Origin: Chloroflexota bacterium
GTDB lineage: Bacteria > Chloroflexota > Limnocylindria > Limnocylindrales > CSP1-4
DNA: 7,268 bases
Assembly (NCBI GenBank): GCA_016200745.1
Contig: JACQEF010000051.1
Location: 1 to 7,268, forward strand
Reading direction: 5' to 3'
Shown: positions 5,549-7,268 of the stretch, piece after piece
How the letters are laid out: each line of letters starts with the position of its first letter
Position numbering within the stretch: position 1 is the stretch's first letter
Program-made: the position numbers and the translations under genes
Notes under the pieces: model-generated
The model's input: only the letters and a program-made list of their open reading frames with translations
Told to the model about the DNA's origin: nothing
Databases searched by the model: none

Positions 5549-5558
5549 TTGTCAAGCG

Positions 5559-6311
5559 ATGAAGGAGACGAACCCCACCGAACCCGTACCGGCGCCTGGA
5601 CGACGCGCCCTCACCCGGGACGCCGTTGTGGCCCGGGCGCTCGAGATCGGCACCGCGGAAGGCCTCGAGGCGGTCACCCTGCGGCGCCTGGCGCAGGAGC
5701 TCGGGGTCACGCCGATGGCGCTCTATCGCCACGTTCGCGACAAGCAGGACCTCATCAATGCGATGACGGAGGTCGTGCTGGAGGGGATGGACGTCACCGC
5801 CGGGGTTCAACCGGGCATGACCTGGACCGAACGGCTGCGCCTGGAGATCGAGAACTACAAGGCGCAGATCGACGCCCGTCCGCTCGCGCTTCCCCTGAGC
5901 ATCGCCTACAACGCCGAAGGGCCCCCGTCCTTCTGGAGGGTGCTCGAGCGCCTCCTGGCCATTCTGCTCGAAGCGGGGTTCGCGCGGCGAGAGGCGATCG
6001 TCCTGATCCGGATGATCTCGAACCTGCTCGCCGGCTACCTGCTGCTGCTCCAGCAGGGCATGCCCGCCGACGCCCTGCCACCCGACCCCCGCCAGCTGGA
6101 CCTGATGCGGCGGGGCTTCGCGCTTGCCCAGATGCGCCTGCCTCGAGACGAGTTCCCGAACCTTGTCGAAAGCGCGGAGGACACGGCCGAGGTCTGGCTG
6201 ACCGACCCGAACGATTGGTGGGGCTACACGGTCGACCTGATCACGTTCGGCATGGAGCGAATGCTCGAGCGCAGCCGCGAGCGCTCACGACCGGAGGAAG
6301 GCGCCTCGTAA
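5559..6311 (+). CDS. TetR-family transcriptional repressor, divergent from the ABC exporter
   Basis: The 250-residue product has a TetR DNA-binding domain at about 16-66: LTRDAVVARALEIGTAEGLE leads into the helix-turn-helix TLRRLAQELGVTPMALYRHV (40-59), followed by the usual DKQDLINAM. The remaining ~180 residues are helical and resemble the tetracycline-repressor-type C-terminal ligand-binding and dimerisation domain. The start is the ATG at 5559: upstream in-frame codons would overlap the operators and the start of the ABC gene, and homology begins after it. No Shine-Dalgarno is visible, and the -10 lies only 10 nt upstream, so a leaderless message is likely. Two matching palindromes in the divergent region make autorepression and control of the DrrAB-like exporter the obvious model. 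The inducer is probably the exported compound, but its identity cannot be read from sequence. Confidence 0.92.
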   Translation: MKETNPTEPVPAPGRRALTRDAVVARALEIGTAEGLEAVTLRRLAQELGVTPMALYRHVRDKQDLINAMTEVVLEGMDVTAGVQPGMTWTERLRLEIENYKAQIDARPLALPLSIAYNAEGPPSFWRVLERLLAILLEAGFARREAIVLIRMISNLLAGYLLLLQQGMPADALPPDPRQLDLMRRGFALAQMRLPRDEFPNLVESAEDTAEVWLTDPNDWWGYTVDLITFGMERMLERSRERSRPEEGAS

Positions 6312-6319
6312 TTGGGGTC

Positions 6320-6340
6320 GGCGGGGTCGGATCGCCCGCC
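6320..6340. terminator. Possible hairpin between convergent tetR and SnoaL-like genes
   Basis: GGCGGG (6320-6325) and CCCGCC (6335-6340) can form a 6-bp GC stem with a 9-nt loop within the 38-bp gap between the two stop codons. There is no T-run on either strand. It could serve as a bidirectional terminator, but could also be chance in GC-rich sequence. Confidence 0.3.
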
Positions 6341-6349
6341 ACGATGGAG

Positions 6350-6733
6350 TCAGTGGGGCGGCGCCATGCCGAGCAGCTGCGCGAGGTCGGGCCTCGTGTA
6401 CGGGTCGTCTTCGACGACTTTGCCGTTGGCGAGCCGGTAGTAGGTCAGGCCTTCGGCCGGCAGCTTCTCGCCGTTCGACCGGGTGACCTCGAGGCTGAAG
6501 CGAGCGACGACCGAATCGCCATCGGCGACGAGCTCGCGGATGGTGAACTCGAGGCTGACGGAGGCGCCCATCGCGGTCACGATGCCCTTGAACGCCTCGC
6601 GGTCGGCGCCACCCATCGCCGGGTTCACGTAGTCCGGGGCAAGCAGCTCATCGAGGACGGCGAGATTGGTTGCCTGGAGGCCCTCGGTGATGAACCGGCG
6701 GACGACGGCCTTGTTCTGCTCGCTTGACGCCAC
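6350..6733 (-). CDS. SnoaL-like / NTF2-like superfamily protein
   Basis: The 127-residue protein has the NTF2/SnoaL cone-fold pattern: an N-terminal helix, NKAVVRRFITEGL (7-19), then LDELLAPDYVNPA (27-39), EAFKGIVTAM (46-55), strands FTIRELVADGDSVVARFSLEV (63-83) and the typical YRLANGKVVED block (99-109) near the end. Members include polyketide cyclases and many uncharacterised small-molecule-binding proteins. No active-site assignment is possible, so a cyclase reaction should not be assumed. The start is the GTG at 6733, with AGGAAGG (6741-6747) 7 nt upstream; the longer frame to 6886 adds residues unlike the family. It is convergent with tetR. Whether it shares a substrate with the exporter is unknown. 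Confidence 0.85.
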   Translation of the reverse strand: MASSEQNKAVVRRFITEGLQATNLAVLDELLAPDYVNPAMGGADREAFKGIVTAMGASVSLEFTIRELVADGDSVVARFSLEVTRSNGEKLPAEGLTYYRLANGKVVEDDPYTRPDLAQLLGMAPPH

Positions 6734-6873
6734 GGTCGACCCTTCCTGGGCGCAGTCACGCCCATCACCCCGGATGGCTCGGTCTCGCCATTGGCCCGGC
6801 GCGACGGTCGAGGCGACCGCATTGGGGACGACGCGCCGGCGGGAACCGAAGGTCCCATGCCCACCACCAAGAG

Positions 6874-6893
6874 GCCCAGTGTGCACGCTGGGC
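6874..6893. repeat. 20-bp imperfect palindrome
   Basis: GCCCAGTGTGCACGCTGGGC matches its reverse complement in 9 of 10 base pairs, with no central gap. It is about 140 bp upstream of the SnoaL-like start. A gapless palindrome in a divergent control region is more like a dimeric repressor site than a terminator, but no regulator gene adjoins it. Confidence 0.5.
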
Positions 6894-6906
6894 GATCAGA
6901 CGCCTA

Positions 6907-6922
6907 GTTAGGAATCGCTAAC
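6907..6922. repeat. Short dyad GTTAG-N6-CTAAC
   Basis: Two 5-bp AT-richer arms around a 6-bp centre stand out in GC-rich surroundings. It may be an operator half-site pair within the divergent control region, or chance. Confidence 0.3.
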
Positions 6923-7063
6923 GTTCGGCCGTCCAGCCGCTCCTCGCCGCATCCAACTACCCAACGTGCATTCGCCTGGCTTCAGGCCGATGATTCCGGG
7001 ACCCGGGCGTCGTCCCTACACGTAGACAGCGCCGATCGATCGTCGTCGAACTCCCGTTCGCCC

Positions 7064-7069
7064 AAGGAG
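7064..7069 (+). promoter_or_regulatory. Shine-Dalgarno AAGGAG for the broken DHFR-like gene
   Basis: It lies 8 nt before the ATG at 7078. An intact ribosome site shows that the 5' end of this gene is genuine and that the damage lies downstream. Confidence 0.7.
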
Positions 7070-7077
7070 CACCCGCC

Positions 7078-7215
7078 ATGTCACTCGCCCGCGTCCAGTT
7101 CTTCTCCATCTCGCTCGACGGGTTCGGCACCGGCGAAGGCCTGAGAGCCTGTGAATCTTTCGGCCGCGGGGATTCCCAGGCGGGGCCGGCGCAGCTACGA
7201 TTCGGTGATGGATGA
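7078..7215 (+). pseudogene. Truncated dihydrofolate reductase-like gene (RibD C-terminal family)
   Basis: The first 21 residues, MSLARVQFFSISLDGFGTGEG, are a textbook N-terminus for the RibD-C/DHFR-like family (compare SLDGYIAGP in the full copy at 1724-2293). After codon 21 (ending at 7140) similarity stops, and the frame runs through glycine- and arginine-rich sequence to a TGA at 7213-7215, 45 codons in all. Intact members are about 180-200 residues. The start is supported by AAGGAG at 7064-7069. The gene has been cut by an insertion or rearrangement near 7140; whether the rest of it lies beyond the window cannot be seen. Any peptide made would lack the NADPH-binding core. Confidence 0.7.
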
Positions 7216-7268
7216 GCTGTTCGACCTGCCGCCCACGGAAGCCGGCCCAGTTGAGCCCGAGGGCCGCG
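7141..7268 (+). mobile_element. Possible left end of an inserted element (unproven)
   Basis: The DHFR-like coding sequence breaks off at about 7140, and new DNA begins that contains the start of another gene at 7208. That is the arrangement expected for an insertion sequence inside a gene. GAATC (7153-7157) and GATTC (7171-7175) form an inverted pair near the junction, but no terminal inverted repeat or target duplication can be verified, as the other end is outside the window. A deletion or genomic rearrangement is an equal alternative. Confidence 0.35.
7208..7268 (+). CDS. Start of an unidentified gene, possibly a transposase; 3' end outside window
   Basis: From the ATG at 7208 the frame reads MDELFDLPPTEAGPVEPEGR and is still open at the window edge. 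An acidic, proline-rich N-terminus ending in EGR is reminiscent of the region before the first conserved block of some IS1182-type transposases, but 20 residues cannot establish this. No Shine-Dalgarno is visible. TACGAT at 7196-7201, a 4-of-6 match to a -10 box, lies 6 nt before the ATG, so the gene may be leaderless. A GTG at 7205, directly adjacent in frame, is an alternative start, and the frame is open upstream to 7145. It overlaps the end of the broken DHFR-like frame. Confidence 0.4.
   Translation, partial: MDELFDLPPTEAGPVEPEGR

Larger units (their letters stand above)
5526..5555 (-). promoter_or_regulatory. Promoter of the ABC exporter operon (-35 TTGACA, -10 TAGACT)
   Basis: On the minus strand a perfect -35, TTGACA (5555-5550), is followed after 18 bp by TAGACT (5531-5526), 4 of 6 to TATAAT. 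Transcription would start near 5519, giving a leader of about 46 nt with the Shine-Dalgarno of the ATPase gene. Operator site 2 sits entirely within the spacer. Confidence 0.75.
6734..7077. other. 344-bp gene-free region with several small dyads
   Basis: No frame here has family-like content; the open frames are GC-rich and of low information. The region should hold the promoter of the SnoaL-like gene (minus) and of the broken DHFR-like gene (plus), since the two diverge from it. I could not identify convincing -35/-10 pairs. Dyads seen: an imperfect 20-bp palindrome at 6874-6893, GTTAG/CTAAC at 6907-6922, GCCTG/CAGGC at 6974-6987 and CCGGG/CCCGG at 6996-7006. On the minus strand 6841-6856 can fold around a TTCG loop. 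Confidence 0.6.

Noticed and set aside
5466..5558. Upstream extension of TetR by 31 codons
   Set aside because: It would place coding sequence across both operators and both promoters and overlap the divergent ABC start. TetR similarity begins only after 5559.
3883..6733. Exporter, TetR and SnoaL-like gene as part of an antibiotic biosynthetic cluster
   Set aside because: No polyketide synthase, peptide synthetase, tailoring or other core biosynthetic gene is present. SnoaL-like proteins and TetR-DrrAB loci are common outside such clusters.
7031..7050. GATCGATCG-type repeat near 7034-7042
   Set aside because: It is a short self-complementary run expected by chance in GC-rich DNA, with no relation to a promoter or gene boundary.

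Overview
This is an ordinary chromosomal stretch from a high-GC bacterium. Third codon positions are strongly G/C, several starts are GTG, and the proteins resemble those of Actinomycetota or soil Chloroflexota. The phylum is an inference, since there is no rRNA, tRNA or other phylogenetic marker here. I saw no CRISPR array, phage module, toxin-antitoxin pair or secondary-metabolite core gene.

Layout: (1) 2-865 (+) is the C-terminal three quarters of a winged-helix protein of the AlkZ/YcaQ-like (HTH_42) family, cut by the window edge. (2) 1025-1294 (+) is a small 89-aa protein with a dimeric alpha/beta-barrel look. (3) From 5472 down to 1364 there is a long minus-strand run: DrrA-type ABC ATPase, DrrB-type permease, a two-helix membrane protein, a small KOW-domain protein, two small membrane proteins (the first with an apparent one-base deletion near its 3' end), a RibD-C/dihydrofolate-reductase-like protein, and a K+ channel pore fragment with a SHOCT-like tail that lacks its N-terminal half. 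(4) 5559-6311 (+) is a TetR-family repressor divergent from the ABC genes. (5) 6350-6733 (-) is a SnoaL/NTF2-like protein convergent with tetR. (6) 6734-7077 is a 344-bp gene-free stretch with several small dyads. (7) From 7078 (+) a second RibD-C/DHFR-like gene starts but loses its family resemblance after about 21 codons. A new reading frame begins at about 7208, possibly an IS element.

The best-supported functional unit is the divergent tetR / drrAB-like exporter. The 86 bp between the two starts hold two near-identical 15-bp palindromes, 33 bp apart centre to centre. One lies exactly in the -35/-10 spacer of a good minus-strand promoter (TTGACA-18-TAGACT), and its right arm overlaps the likely -10 of tetR. 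This predicts autorepression plus repression of a small-molecule efflux pump. In each of the first two minus-strand junctions the Shine-Dalgarno of the next gene overlaps the stop codon of the previous one, so ATPase, permease and the 142-aa membrane protein are probably translated together.

The most notable oddities are signs of gene decay or rearrangement: the truncated channel lying in frame 12 nt after the DHFR-like stop, the single-base lesion in the 2716-3047 membrane gene, and the broken DHFR-like gene at the right edge. I did not find convincing evidence of an undescribed biological system.
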